From Silene latifolia (taxonomy: Eukaryota > Streptophyta > Magnoliopsida > Caryophyllales > Caryophyllaceae): a DNA stretch of 64,000 nucleotides. The position numbers and the translations under genes were made by a program. Below the pieces are notes generated by a model. That model made no database searches. It was given only the letters and a program-made list of their open reading frames with translations, and was not told the DNA's origin. Of the stretch, positions 1 through 9,969 are shown in pieces. Every line of letters starts with the position of its first letter. Positions within the stretch are counted from its first letter, which is position 1. The DNA lies in assembly GCF_048544455.1 (NCBI RefSeq), contig NC_133529.1:47283456-47347455 (forward strand), written 5' to 3'.

Positions 1-1740
1 TCACAAATTAAGCAATTGTGGTCGTTGGTCAATGGTCGATACAAAACACAATTTATACTTCACAAACAACTCTACAAATTAGTAAAGAGGCAAGTAAAGG
101 TCGGATCCCAAGGGACGGGTATTGAAAACGAAGATTTCTATTGCTACTAGCGGTGTCAAGGGGTGTCACAAGTTGGGTTGATGTAGAAGGTTACTAAACT
201 AAGATAGCAATTAAAATAAACTAATAAGGTAAATAGAATAAGGGTGTAAACAATTGATTAAAAGCACTAGGGTGTCATGGGTTCATAGGGGATTCATGGG
301 ATATGATCATACAAACATGTTCTCAAATTATAAGCAAGCAATTATTGTTGTGATGGATCGAGTTGGGTTATATCTTACAATCCTAGGAAAGTTTGGGTCC
401 GGAGCCGAATCTCTTGGATTGTACAACACCTACAAGTCGACTTAATCTTCCCTACTTAACACATGCATGGTCTAACAAGACTCGAGTTGGGTTATATCTT
501 ACAAGTCAAGTTGAAGAGATAGTAGATGATAATAAATGCAAGGATTCATAGGCTTAGCATTTCATCAAACATAACATGTGCATGTATTAAGATCAAAACA
601 AGCAAGCAAATAAGATATGAAAGCATATTGATTTAAGCATGAGTCATCCCCATATTGGTTTCCCCTAATCACCCATTAAACCCTAGCTAAGAGACTACTC
701 ACTCATTATCATATTGATCATGCTAGAAAGGTTGTCAATCATACTAACATAATGAAACATGATGAATAAATGAAAGTAATTAGCAATAATTAAAAAGGGA
801 TTAAGAGATTATACCTACTAATGATTCCAATAATAAAGCAAGAATAATAGAAGTACTTGAATCCTAGATTGAGAGGTTGTCAATCTCCCAATAATAACCC
901 AAATAATCTTCAATTACCCAAAATAAAGTAAGAACAAGAGAGAGATTAAGGAACTAAAACTTGGATTAAAACTTGATTAATACTTGATTACAATATTGAA
1001 GAGAGATTTGATTGATATTAACTACTCTAATTATTTATTAGAAGAACATGCTCCTCTAATTAGACTAATGGGGTATTTATAGTGAAAATTAGGGAGGATG
1101 CATTAGGGTTAACTAAGGGCTAAACTAGTAATTACACTTTTTAAGTTGAGCAAGGAGACTCGGTATTCAATGAGAGAAGGGCGTCTCCATTTTGTAACTT
1201 GAAGGACGAAACCATCTTTGTCTTTGTGATCCGAGCGGATGGAGGTCGAGACGGACGGATGGGGCATGGACGATCCGAGCGGATCAAGGCAGAAGACGCT
1301 CGGGATCGGGCACTGGGGGATCCGAGCGGATCTGGGTAAGGACGCTCGGATTGAGGCTGGCGGACGGACGGATCGTGGATGATCCGTTCGGATTCTTCTA
1401 CAGCGTCATTCCTTCTTCTTTTCTTCCCTTTTCTTCATAGAATCCTTGGGGATTTCCTTGGGGACTCAAGGATCCTTTCTCAACAATGATCTTCTACTTA
1501 GCTATGTACAAAGGCCTTCTAGTCTTGTCTCTCCTTGATGCTTGGTCATTGAATATGATCCATTTAGCCTTGTTTTGCCATGAAAATGCAAGATTCTTAC
1601 TCCTTTCCTACCAAGGGATCAAAATCTCAAAGAATATGCAAAACAAAGAACTAAAGATAAGAAATGACCCAAATAAGCACTAAAAAGCATAGAAACAATG
1701 GTAATTCGGGGGCTAAATATGCGCCAATTATGGTCGCATC
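1..1740 (-). mobile_element. LTR of an A-family Athila-like element, reverse orientation, cut by the window edge
   Basis: The stretch is the reverse complement of the LTR seen at 2701-4457. It starts (minus strand) at 1740 with TGATGCGACC and runs leftward through the same U3, TATA and 3' LTR landmarks until the window edge. No polypurine tract lies at 1741 onward, so it is either a 5' LTR whose internal region lies to the left of the window, or a solo LTR. It carries its own dyad array (cores at 1232-1390), which is clearly diverged from that of the other two A-family LTRs. Confidence 0.85.
1225..1395 (-). repeat. Phased dyad array in the reverse A-family LTR
   Basis: Eight CG-NN-CG cores start at about 1232, 1252, 1276, 1297, 1323, 1343, 1365 and 1385, a spacing of 20, 24, 21, 26, 20, 22 and 20 bp. 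The half-sites are ATCCG/CGGAT or GACG/CGTC. The array lies in U3 upstream of the TATA box. Confidence 0.75.
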
Positions 1741-2045
1741 AAGCATTTGAATGGTTTGTTTTTTGTGTTTGACTCGGTTTGAATCGTTGTTGGAGTTGGG
1801 ATTTGAATTTTTGAGTCGGTTTTTGGTCCGGTGTCGGTTTTGACTCTAGTTAGTGTCATTGCGACCCCGTCGTCATGCATTAAACACTCCAGGTACTTTT
1901 GAAAAGTTTTGAAATGTTTTATTTTCGAAATCATTTTAAGTTTTCCGATACATGAACTGTCGATCAAATGCCGCGATTCCAAAGCATGTTGTAGTCCGAT
2001 AATCATCGGGTGTTTGTCGGAGTCTCAGCAGATATTGGGTATCTA
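1741..2045. other. Unassigned segment, possibly the 3' end of a Tat-lineage LTR
   Basis: No convincing ORF is present. The segment ends in a phrase that includes GGGTATCTACA, which resembles the ends of Tat/Retand-type LTRs as I remember them. It sits between the reverse LTR and the truncated gag of A0. The assignment is weak. Confidence 0.25.
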
Positions 2046-2700
2046 CAGTACTTCAAGAGTTGTAGGTATTGGAGAGATTGTGGACATTAAACCAAATAAC
2101 ATTGAGTTCACCAACCCTTTTGCAAGAGAAGGAGAGGATAACCCAATACAAAGCCCACCACAAAATCAACCCACAATGCCTAAATTTTCATCACATTCCG
2201 TACCAACCGAGGAGAACCTACCAAATGGTACTCCTACACCACCACATTTAACCCGTAATTTCATTGCCAAATCCGCATTCATACAATTAGTTGAGAGAAG
2301 TCAATTTGGAGGGATGCCTAGTGAAGACCCTCATTCCCATATGGAGACTTTTTGTGACTATTGTTACGCAATTTCTCAAACCGGAGTTACTTAAGACCAA
2401 ATCCGATGGGTTTTGTTTCCTTTTTCTTTGATCGGTACCGCAAAGCAATGGTTGAAGAGCCTAGATAAGGGTACCCTTGGTATTGATTCATGGAAGAAGT
2501 TAGCACTTGCTTTTTACAAGAAATTCTATCCTCCGGAGAAGACCAATATGTTGAGAGCCAAATCACCGGGTTCAAGAAAAGGGATGAAGAATCATTGTAT
2601 GAAGCATGGGAGAGATTTAAGGACACTTGTCGTTCGTGTCCACACCATGGACTTAGCGAGTGGTTCCTTGTGCAACAATTTTGGAACGGTTTATATGAAG
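2046..2700 (+). pseudogene. A0 gag relic, part 1 (Athila-like)
   Basis: The reading frame is homologous to the gag of element A (4599 onward), from about residue 30 through the core capsid-like block. Recognisable pieces are the ERSQFGGMPSEDPHSHMETF block and the FPFSLIGTAKQWL block. An in-frame TAA lies at 2392-2394 and a one-base deletion near 2556 shifts the frame. The 5' end of gag is missing. At 2700 the coding sequence stops abruptly where element A is inserted; the last five bases, TGAAG, are repeated at 13700-13704, where the same gag resumes. This is an inactive relic. Confidence 0.88.
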
Positions 2701-3047
2701 TGATGTGACCATAATTGGCGCATATTTAGCCCCCGAATTACCATTGTTTCCATGCTTTTTAGTGCCTATTTGGGTCATTTCTTATCTTTAGTTCTTTGTT
2801 TTGCATATTCTTTGAGATTTTGATCCCTTGGTAGGAAAGGAGTAAGAATCTTGCATTTTCATGGCAAAACGAGGCTAAATTGATTGTATTCAATGACCAA
2901 GCATCAAGAAGAGACAAGACTAGAAGGCCTTTGTACATATTATAGTAGAAGAACAATGTTGAGAAAGGATCCTTGCGTCCCCAAGGAAATCCCCAAGGAA
3001 TTTATGAAGAAAAGGGAAGAAAAGAAGAAGAATTGACGCTGACCAAC

Positions 3048-3215
3048 AATCCGAACGGATTGCAGACAATCCGCCCGTCCAGCCCAAAGACAATCCGAGC
3101 GTCCCTCCTTGGAATCCGCTCGGATTCCCCTTCAACAATCCGAGCGTCCCTCTCCTGAATCCGCTCGGATTGCACAGCTCAAATCCGGCCGTCCGACTCT
3201 AAGACGCACGGTTTC
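3048..3215 (+). repeat. Phased dyad array, element A 5' LTR
   Basis: Eight units start at 3048, 3068, 3092, 3113, 3137, 3158, 3182 and 3201, spaced 20, 24, 21, 24, 21, 24 and 19 bp. Each is AATCCG (or AAGACG) + two variable bases + CGGATT or CGTCC. Several are near-perfect inverted repeats, for example AATCCG-CT-CGGATT. The array ends about 150 bp before the TATA box. Confidence 0.85.
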
Positions 3216-3359
3216 CCGACAAAGACGGATTTCATTCTTCAAGCTACGAAAGAGAAGCCCTTCTCTCGTAAAAATACCGGAGTCTCCTTGCTCAACTTAA
3301 AAAGTGTAATTACTAGTTTAGCCCTTAGTTAACCCTAATGCATCCTCCCTAATTTTCAC

Positions 3360-3366
3360 TATAAAT
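3360..3366 (+). promoter_or_regulatory. Probable TATA box of the element A 5' LTR
   Basis: TATAAAT in the context CACTATAAATACCCC. The identical context recurs at 12600-12606 in the 3' LTR, and similar sites occur in the G, D and F LTRs at the same place relative to the dyad array. Confidence 0.7.
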
Positions 3367-4461
3367 ACCCCATTAAGCTAATTAGAGGAGTATGTTCTTC
3401 TTATCAATAATTAGTGTTGTTAATATCAATCAAATCTCTCTTCAATATTGTAATCAAGTATTAATCAAGTTTTAATCCAAGTTTTAGTTCTTTAATCTCT
3501 CTCTTGTTCTTCCTTTATTTTGGGTAATTGAAGATTATTTGGGTTATTATTGGGAGATTGACAACCTCTCAATCTAGGATTCAAGTACTTCTATTATTCT
3601 TGCTTTATTATTGGAATCATTAGTAGGTATAATCTCTTAATCCCTTTTAATTATTGTTAATTACTTTCATTTATTCATCATGTTTCATATTGTTGGTATG
3701 ATTGACAACCTTGCTAGCATGATCAACATGATAATGAGTGAGTAGTCTCTTAGCTAGGGTTTAATGGGTGATTAGGGAAACCAACATGGGGAATGATTCA
3801 TGCTTAAATTAATATGCTTTCATATCTTATTTGCTTGCTTGTTTTGATCTTAATACATGCACATGTTATATTTGATGAAATGCTAAGCCTATGAATCCTT
3901 GCATTTACTATCATCTTCTATCTTTTCAATGAGACTTGTAAGACATAACCCAACTCGAGTCTCATTAGACCATGCATGTGTTGAGTAGGGAAGATTAAGT
4001 CGACTTGTAGGTGTTGTACAATCTAATCGATTCGGCTCCGGGACCCAAACTTTCCTAGGATTGTAAGATATAACCCAACTCAATCCATCACAACAATAAT
4101 TGCTTGCTTATAATTTGAGAACATGTTTGTATGATCATATCCCATGATTCCCCTATGATCCCATGACACCCTAGTGCTTTTAATCAATTGTTTACGCCCC
4201 TTATTTTATTCATCTTGCTAGTTTATTTTCATTGTTATTTTAGTTTAGTGACCTTCTACACCAACCCAATTTGTGACACCCCTAGACACTACTAGTTACA
4301 ATAGAATTCTCATTTCAATACCCGTCCCTTGGGATCCGACCTTTACTTGCCTCTTTACTAATTGTAGAGTTGTTTGTGAAGTATAAATTGTGTTTTGTAT
4401 CGACCATTGACCAACGACCACATATACTTAATTGTGAACACGAAATGGCCTCGATCAAAAA

Positions 4462-4480
4462 TGGCGCCGTTGCCGGGGAC
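4462..4480 (+). other. Primer-binding site of element A (tRNA-Asp type)
   Basis: TGGCGCCGTTGCCGGGGAC begins 5 bp after the 5' LTR. This matches the primer site used by Athila-type elements, complementary to a tRNA 3' end usually assigned to tRNA-Asp. Confidence 0.85.
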
Positions 4481-4598
4481 GGTGTTTAATTGATTTAAGA
4501 TTTCTTTTTATTGTTATTAGTTGTGTCTTTCTTCACCTTGGGGAAGTAAAACTCCTCAAGGTTTGTTCTAATTGTTTTTGAGTTGTTTGATATTTTGC

Positions 4599-7394
4599 AT
4601 GTCTAGAAGGTTACAAAGTGATTTGTTACCTTTTGACCGTGAAATCGAAAGAACCTTGACGAATAATAGGAGACTTGTTAGGAGGAATTTGAGAGGTGTT
4701 GGTGAAGTCGTTCAACCCACTAGTGAGTTTGTCAATCCTTTCGCAATAGAAGGAGAAGAAAACCCATTACACAATATCCCACAAAATCCACCTACAATGC
4801 CTAAATTCTCGTCACACTCTATACCCACCGAGGAGAATCTACCGAATGGTACTCCTACACCGCAACATCTCACCGGTAATTTTATTGCCAAGTCCGCCTT
4901 CATCCAATTAGTTGAGAGGAGCCAATTCGGGGGAATGCCTAGTGAGGACCCTCATTCTCATATGGAAACCTTTTGCGATTATTGTGATGCTATCTCTCAA
5001 ACGGGCGTGACTCAAGACCAAATTAGATGGGTCTTATTTCCTTTTTCGTTAATCGGCACCGCAAAGCAATGGTTGAAGGGCCTTGATAAGGCCACCCTTG
5101 GAATAGATTCTTGGAAGAAGTTAGCTCTAGCTTTCTACAAAAAATTCTACCCACCGGAAAAGACTAACATGCTAAGAGCTCAAATTACGGGTTTTAAGCA
5201 AAGGGATGAAGAATCTTTGTATGAAGCTTGGGAGCGGTTCAAAGGTGTTTGTCGCTCATGTCCTCACCATGGACTTAGCGAATGGTTTTTGGTACAACAA
5301 TTTTGGAATGGTTTATATGAAGATTCAAGGAACATTCTCAATATGGGATCAAATGGAATGTTCACCGAAGTTGATGACAATCAAACATGGAATAAGATTG
5401 AGGAAATGGCGGTCCATAATTCACAATATAGTAGACCTCGCAAGGCTACTAGAGGAGGAAAGCATGAAGTGGACTCCGTTACTCAATTGGGTGCTCAACT
5501 TAGTGCTCACATTGACACAATCAACTTGAAGTTTGAACAAGCTATGGCTAGACTTGAGGAAAACTCGAAATCATCAAAGCATCATGTCAATGCCATGACG
5601 GCATCCTTATCAATCCCAAGTGGGATATGTGAGAATTGTGGAACTTTGGGTCATGACCCAAGTGAGTGTAGGGGAACAACCGAACAAGTTAATGCTTTCC
5701 AAGCTTACAAAAGTGGTACCCCTTATTCAAATTTTTACAAAGAAAACACCAAGTTCCATCCAAATCTCTCATACAAAAGCCAAAATGTTCAAAACCCTCA
5801 AACAACATACACTCCACCACCCATGAGAAACCAAAATCAAAGACCCTTTTTCAATCAAAACCAAGGTTACCAAAATCAAAATCCATACAATCACCAAAAT
5901 GACCAAGGTTTTGATGTCCAAAAAGTGGTCCTCCAAATGCAAAAGAATCAACAAGAATTTTTCACTCAAATGCAAAAAGATAGCCAAGCAAAGGACACTA
6001 CCATCAACAACATTCTAGCTCACACCAAGATGTTGGAAACACAATTGACTCAACTAGCATCTTCAAGCTCACAAAGACAAAAGGGGCAATTACCACCTCA
6101 AAGTAATCCCCCTAGACATGAAACGGTTAGTGCCATTCACTTGAGAAGTGGTACAAGGTATGAGGCACCAAAGAAGCAAGTTGAGGATGAAGTTGTGGAA
6201 GCTAGTGAAAAGGAAGAAATTGTGCAAAGCCCCAAAGAAGGGGAATCATCAAAAGAAGAAAGTTCAAAGAAAAATGAAGACAAGGCCAAAGAGAAGGAGC
6301 CCATTGTGATTAGACTTCCTTTTCCAAGTCGTCAAGCCAAGCCCAAATTTGATGATCAACTTGGAAAGTTCATGGAGATTGTGAAGAATTTAGAAGTCTC
6401 AATTCCTTTCACGGAATTAATCAATCACGTACCGGCCTATGCAAAATACATGAAAGATATCCTCACAAAGAAGAAGTCGATCCGGAAACTTGAGACTATC
6501 GCCTTCACTAAGGTGAGTAGTGCAATACTTCAAGGGAGTTCACCTCCAAAGTTAAAGGATCCGGGAAGCTTCTCAATACCGTGTACCATTGGCGACACGA
6601 CGATCAACAAAGCCTTATGTGATCTAGGGGCTAGTGTGAGTGTCATGCCGTACTCGGTAAGTAAAAGGTTGGGAATGGGAGAGCTTAAATGCACCAACAT
6701 CACACTCCAAATGGCCGATAGATCGACGAAGACACCATTAGGGATATGGGAAGATGTCCCCGTGCGAATTGGGAAGTTTTTCATCCCGGTGGACTTTGTC
6801 ATTGTTGATATGGAGGAAGATTCCAACATTCCAATCATCTTAGGAAGACCTTTCCTACACACCGCGGGTGCGGTGATTGATGTGAAACATGGAGAGCTCA
6901 CTCTAGAAGTGGAAGATGAAAGCATAACTTTTAATCTTGACAAAACCATGAGAGCTCCTCGTTTACATGAGCCATGTTTCATGATTGATCATTATAGCCG
7001 AAAAGATGAAAGGAAGAAATCGGAACTCCAATGGAGGAAGAAAATTGAAGATGCTCCATTCAAAGAGCAAGTGAATTGTGACAAGGAGAGCTTGCAAAGC
7101 TCATCAAAATCAACCAAGGAAGAAGAGGATGGCCTCATTGGCCAAGAGAAGAAATTGGGAAAGTTGTCTCCATCTAAGCAAGAGATTTTCAATGATCAAC
7201 TCAATGAAGTTTGTGGTCTTTGGGACGACGAGTTTGAAGGGATTTTTAATCCCTACATTGGGCATGCCATCGATCATGATCAACAACAAGGGCCACGGTC
7301 TATTGAGGACCTCTACCATAATAATGAACAAGCTTTTGATTACTTCTTCAAGGTGTTGAGCAACATCAACAACACCTTGAACATGCCCCCTTGA
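4599..7394 (+). CDS. gag-protease polyprotein of element A
   Basis: This is an intact 931-residue ORF. I chose the ATG at 4599 (start MSRRLQSDLLPFD) because the related gag of G begins the same way; the upstream in-frame codons lack an ATG. A retrotransposon gag capsid-like domain spans about residues 100-260. A CCHC zinc knuckle (Cys344, Cys347, His352, Cys357) binds RNA. A Gln/Asn-rich linker and a highly charged Glu/Lys stretch follow. The aspartic protease has the active-site block DLGAS at 675-679 (the usual Athila variant of D-T/S-G) and a flap-side ILGRPF block near 749. The ORF stops shortly after the protease, with no RT domain in any frame downstream. It would supply the particle shell and self-cleavage. 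The frame is uninterrupted, unlike the A0, G and E copies. Confidence 0.95.
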   Translation: MSRRLQSDLLPFDREIERTLTNNRRLVRRNLRGVGEVVQPTSEFVNPFAIEGEENPLHNIPQNPPTMPKFSSHSIPTEENLPNGTPTPQHLTGNFIAKSAFIQLVERSQFGGMPSEDPHSHMETFCDYCDAISQTGVTQDQIRWVLFPFSLIGTAKQWLKGLDKATLGIDSWKKLALAFYKKFYPPEKTNMLRAQITGFKQRDEESLYEAWERFKGVCRSCPHHGLSEWFLVQQFWNGLYEDSRNILNMGSNGMFTEVDDNQTWNKIEEMAVHNSQYSRPRKATRGGKHEVDSVTQLGAQLSAHIDTINLKFEQAMARLEENSKSSKHHVNAMTASLSIPSGICENCGTLGHDPSECRGTTEQVNAFQAYKSGTPYSNFYKENTKFHPNLSYKSQNVQNPQTTYTPPPMRNQNQRPFFNQNQGYQNQNPYNHQNDQGFDVQKVVLQMQKNQQEFFTQMQKDSQAKDTTINNILAHTKMLETQLTQLASSSSQRQKGQLPPQSNPPRHETVSAIHLRSGTRYEAPKKQVEDEVVEASEKEEIVQSPKEGESSKEESSKKNEDKAKEKEPIVIRLPFPSRQAKPKFDDQLGKFMEIVKNLEVSIPFTELINHVPAYAKYMKDILTKKKSIRKLETIAFTKVSSAILQGSSPPKLKDPGSFSIPCTIGDTTINKALCDLGASVSVMPYSVSKRLGMGELKCTNITLQMADRSTKTPLGIWEDVPVRIGKFFIPVDFVIVDMEEDSNIPIILGRPFLHTAGAVIDVKHGELTLEVEDESITFNLDKTMRAPRLHEPCFMIDHYSRKDERKKSELQWRKKIEDAPFKEQVNCDKESLQSSSKSTKEEEDGLIGQEKKLGKLSPSKQEIFNDQLNEVCGLWDDEFEGIFNPYIGHAIDHDQQQGPRSIEDLYHNNEQAFDYFFKVLSNINNTLNMPP

Positions 7395-8373
7395 CATCTC
7401 ATCAAGAATGAGAGTTTGGTGGAGTCCTCCCTAAACCACCACTTGTAAATATTTCTAACTCCCTAACTTACATTTCAATTCTTGTATTGCATTTTTTTTG
7501 TCATTTTTGGATTTTTATTTACTTTGATCAAAATAATTGTCATGTAAGAGAGAAGTGAGGGAGGGACTAACGACTTCAATTGATGTGTAGTGCCTTACCT
7601 TAGTGTGGGGATGGAAATTGCCTAGGCTATTCATGCCTTAGTAGTGCCCCCACAATGAAGAACAGAAGAAATGAAGAAGAATGGAAGAATGGTAAAGGGA
7701 AATGCATTGTGCACGAATGGAATGAATCCGGGTACAAAGGACCAGAATCCGAGCGGATTGTACCAAATCCGCCCGTCTTCAACAATCCGAGCGTCCTGAC
7801 CAAAAGACGCCCGTCCTGAGCTGAGCTGAAATTGAAAATTTCTTGACTGCTGAAGAATCCGAGCGGATTTCTGGAAAGACGCCCGTCTCATAGAATCCGT
7901 CCGTCCTGCAGCAAATCCGCCCATCCCATCGCAGAAGAATCCGAGCGGATTCCCCAGAATCCGCCCGTCTTTAGGCGAGCTTCTGAAAATTTTGAAGCTG
8001 CAGAATCCGCACGGATTGGGCCTAATCCGCACGGATTGCCCCTGCGTTTTCGAAAATGTCGACTTCTTTTAAATACCCTCCCACCTTCATTCCTTCATTC
8101 ATTCATTCATAAACACTACCCACAACATCAAAACCCTCATCCTCTCCATCACAAAAACAAAAACCCTCAACAAAATCCACCAAAATCAAATCAAACCATC
8201 CTTCAAACAACAAATCAATCACTCCATCTTCAATAAAAATCAAAACCAAGAACAAAATCTTCAACCTTTGAGTCGATTTTTGATTTCATAAAGGCAAAGC
8301 CTTTCACCTTCAAATCGATTTGGGCATTCTACAAATTGAAGATTTTTGATTCTTTTCTTGGTTAGTTCATCAA
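7395..8373 (+). other. Element A inter-ORF region with internal purine tract and dyad array
   Basis: A non-coding 0.98 kb between gag-protease and ORF2. It contains a purine-rich GTGTGGGGATGG block at about 7601-7613 that recurs after ORF2, and the dyad array at 7745-8035. An AT- and CA-rich leader runs up to the ORF2 ATG. Confidence 0.7.
7745..8035 (+). repeat. Phased dyad array upstream of element A ORF2
   Basis: The same half-sites as in the A LTRs (AATCCG, AAGACG, CGGATT, CGTCC/CGTCT). Cores start at about 7750, 7770, 7788, 7808, then 7860, 7880, 7898, 7918, 7942, 7962, then 8008 and 8028: runs at about 20 bp separated by gaps of 46-52 bp. Confidence 0.8.
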
Positions 8374-9969
8374 ATGGCAAGGACAAAGGGAGCAACAAAG
8401 GCACCAAAGGCAAAGGCTCTCTCTCAAAGGCAAAAAGCTCTCCAAACAAAGAAAGCTTTGGCAATGGTGGTATCAACACCAAACTTGGAAGTGCAACAAC
8501 AACAACAAACTTCTATGGGAGCATCACCTTCTACTCCGGTAATCGATCAACTCTTGCATTATCCAGAGGTAACTTTTATTTCCGATACCCATAGAAATAC
8601 ATTTGTCAAGTTTGCTATGAAATCAATTCAATCCACCAAATTCATATGTGAAGATGCCTTGGAGAAATTGGGTGTTCTTGAACAAACAAAAGCCTTTTTC
8701 AATGCCATGGGTTTGAAGAAATTGTTTGAAACAAAGGAATCGACATACCCTTCCCATGTCTTGGAATTCTTAAGTTCTTTAAAAGTTACCAAAGTTGAGG
8801 ATAAGGAAAATCTTGAGTTTCGTCTAGCTAACATTAGTAGACGCATTACCTTTAAGGAATTGGGTGAAATTTTGGGTCTTAGCGATGAATCGAGATATCT
8901 TAAGCATTATGGAAAGTATGACCCCGAGCCTCTTTGGGAGGCAATCTCCGGGAAGAAATTTGATGATTTTCATGCTTGTCGTGCTCTTTTGGTCCATCAT
9001 CCGGGCATAAGAGTATGGCACAAAGTTGTGGGAAATACCATAATTGCTAGGAAAGACACCAATCATTTCACAAGACTTGATTTTATTCTCCTTGAATCGG
9101 CTTTGAATGTCGGAAGAATTCACACCAAGCCTTTCAATTCTTTGAGGCTATTGGTTGATAGATGGCTTAATGTTGATAATGGGAAGAAGGGTACGACCGT
9201 TATTGTAAATGGCGGCCTAGTCACGGTCCTAGCTAAGCACTTTGATCCTAATTTCAATAAGGATAAGAAGTACAAAGCAAAGGAAGGTGGCCATCTTATT
9301 AATATGCACATTATGATTAACAAGTTCAAGTGGGTTGCCCATAACCCCCTTGACACTAAATATGGATGGCTAACTAGTGAAGCTAGATCGTTCACCTTAC
9401 CCTCGAAAATTTGTCGCCTAAGTGTCCACCGGACCAACTATCTACTTCCCCTATCCGAAGAAGCCGAGTACATCATTCAACAACAAAAGGGTGATCATGA
9501 AACCCCCTCCTCTTCCATTGTTACACCGCCTTACCCCTTTGTGTATGAAGAGTTCAAACCGGAAGGAGTTGAAATTGGGAAAGACTATGTCACTCTTCTT
9601 ATGCAAGCCATGCACAAGCAAGCTTATGAAGATCGGAAGAATGCTTATTTGGCTCAATATCCTCCCCTCCTACATTTAGCTAGGCAAGGACTCCTTGATC
9701 CATCTTGTCCTTTGCCTAGTTGGGCGGATAAAGAAGCCTTGTTTCCGGGTGCATCTAGGGACGTGGTGGAAGACAATGAGGTTGTTGGAAATGGTGAAGA
9801 AATTGATGATAATATTGAGGAAGAAGCAAGTGGAGATGGAGAAAGAGATGGTGAAGATGATGATGAACGAGATGAGGAAGAAAGTGAAGAAGAAAGTGCC
9901 AAGGAAAGTGGCAATGTGACCACTTCTCATGAGGGAAGTAATGATGATGATAGCATGATGGAGGACTAG
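8374..9969 (+). CDS. Element A ORF2: Athila ORF1-like / plant transposon-type protein
   Basis: This is an intact ORF of 531 residues with ATG at 8374. The N-terminus is basic (Lys/Arg/Ala/Gln rich, residues 1-55), which could bind nucleic acid. The central region (about 60-330) resembles the Athila ORF1 family and the related 'putative plant transposon protein' domain as I remember them. A conserved EFLSSL block lies near 131, followed by FRL and FKELGEILGL-type segments shared with the D and F copies. The C-terminus from about 467 is almost entirely Asp/Glu/Ser. No catalytic motif of RT, RNase H or integrase is visible, and there is no clear signal peptide or membrane segment to support an envelope role. 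The function is unknown; the family name is from memory. Confidence 0.8.
   Translation: MARTKGATKAPKAKALSQRQKALQTKKALAMVVSTPNLEVQQQQQTSMGASPSTPVIDQLLHYPEVTFISDTHRNTFVKFAMKSIQSTKFICEDALEKLGVLEQTKAFFNAMGLKKLFETKESTYPSHVLEFLSSLKVTKVEDKENLEFRLANISRRITFKELGEILGLSDESRYLKHYGKYDPEPLWEAISGKKFDDFHACRALLVHHPGIRVWHKVVGNTIIARKDTNHFTRLDFILLESALNVGRIHTKPFNSLRLLVDRWLNVDNGKKGTTVIVNGGLVTVLAKHFDPNFNKDKKYKAKEGGHLINMHIMINKFKWVAHNPLDTKYGWLTSEARSFTLPSKICRLSVHRTNYLLPLSEEAEYIIQQQKGDHETPSSSIVTPPYPFVYEEFKPEGVEIGKDYVTLLMQAMHKQAYEDRKNAYLAQYPPLLHLARQGLLDPSCPLPSWADKEALFPGASRDVVEDNEVVGNGEEIDDNIEEEASGDGERDGEDDDERDEEESEEESAKESGNVTTSHEGSNDDDSMMED

Larger units (their letters stand above)
2701..4457 (+). repeat. 5' LTR of element A
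   Basis: It is 1,757 bp long, starts TGATGTGACC and ends CTCGATCA. It pairs with 11940-13699. U3 holds a phased dyad array (3048-3215) followed by a TATA box at 3360-3366. The primer-binding site starts 5 bp after its end. Confidence 0.95.

Noticed and set aside
3048..3215. CRISPR-like look of repeats at 20-24 bp spacing
   Set aside because: The units are inverted repeats inside LTR promoters of a plant nuclear genome, the intervals are too short for spacers, and there are no cas genes.
8374..9969. ORF2 as a retroviral envelope-like protein
   Set aside because: No signal peptide, membrane anchor or glycosylation-rich ectodomain is apparent; the basic N-terminus and acidic tail point elsewhere.
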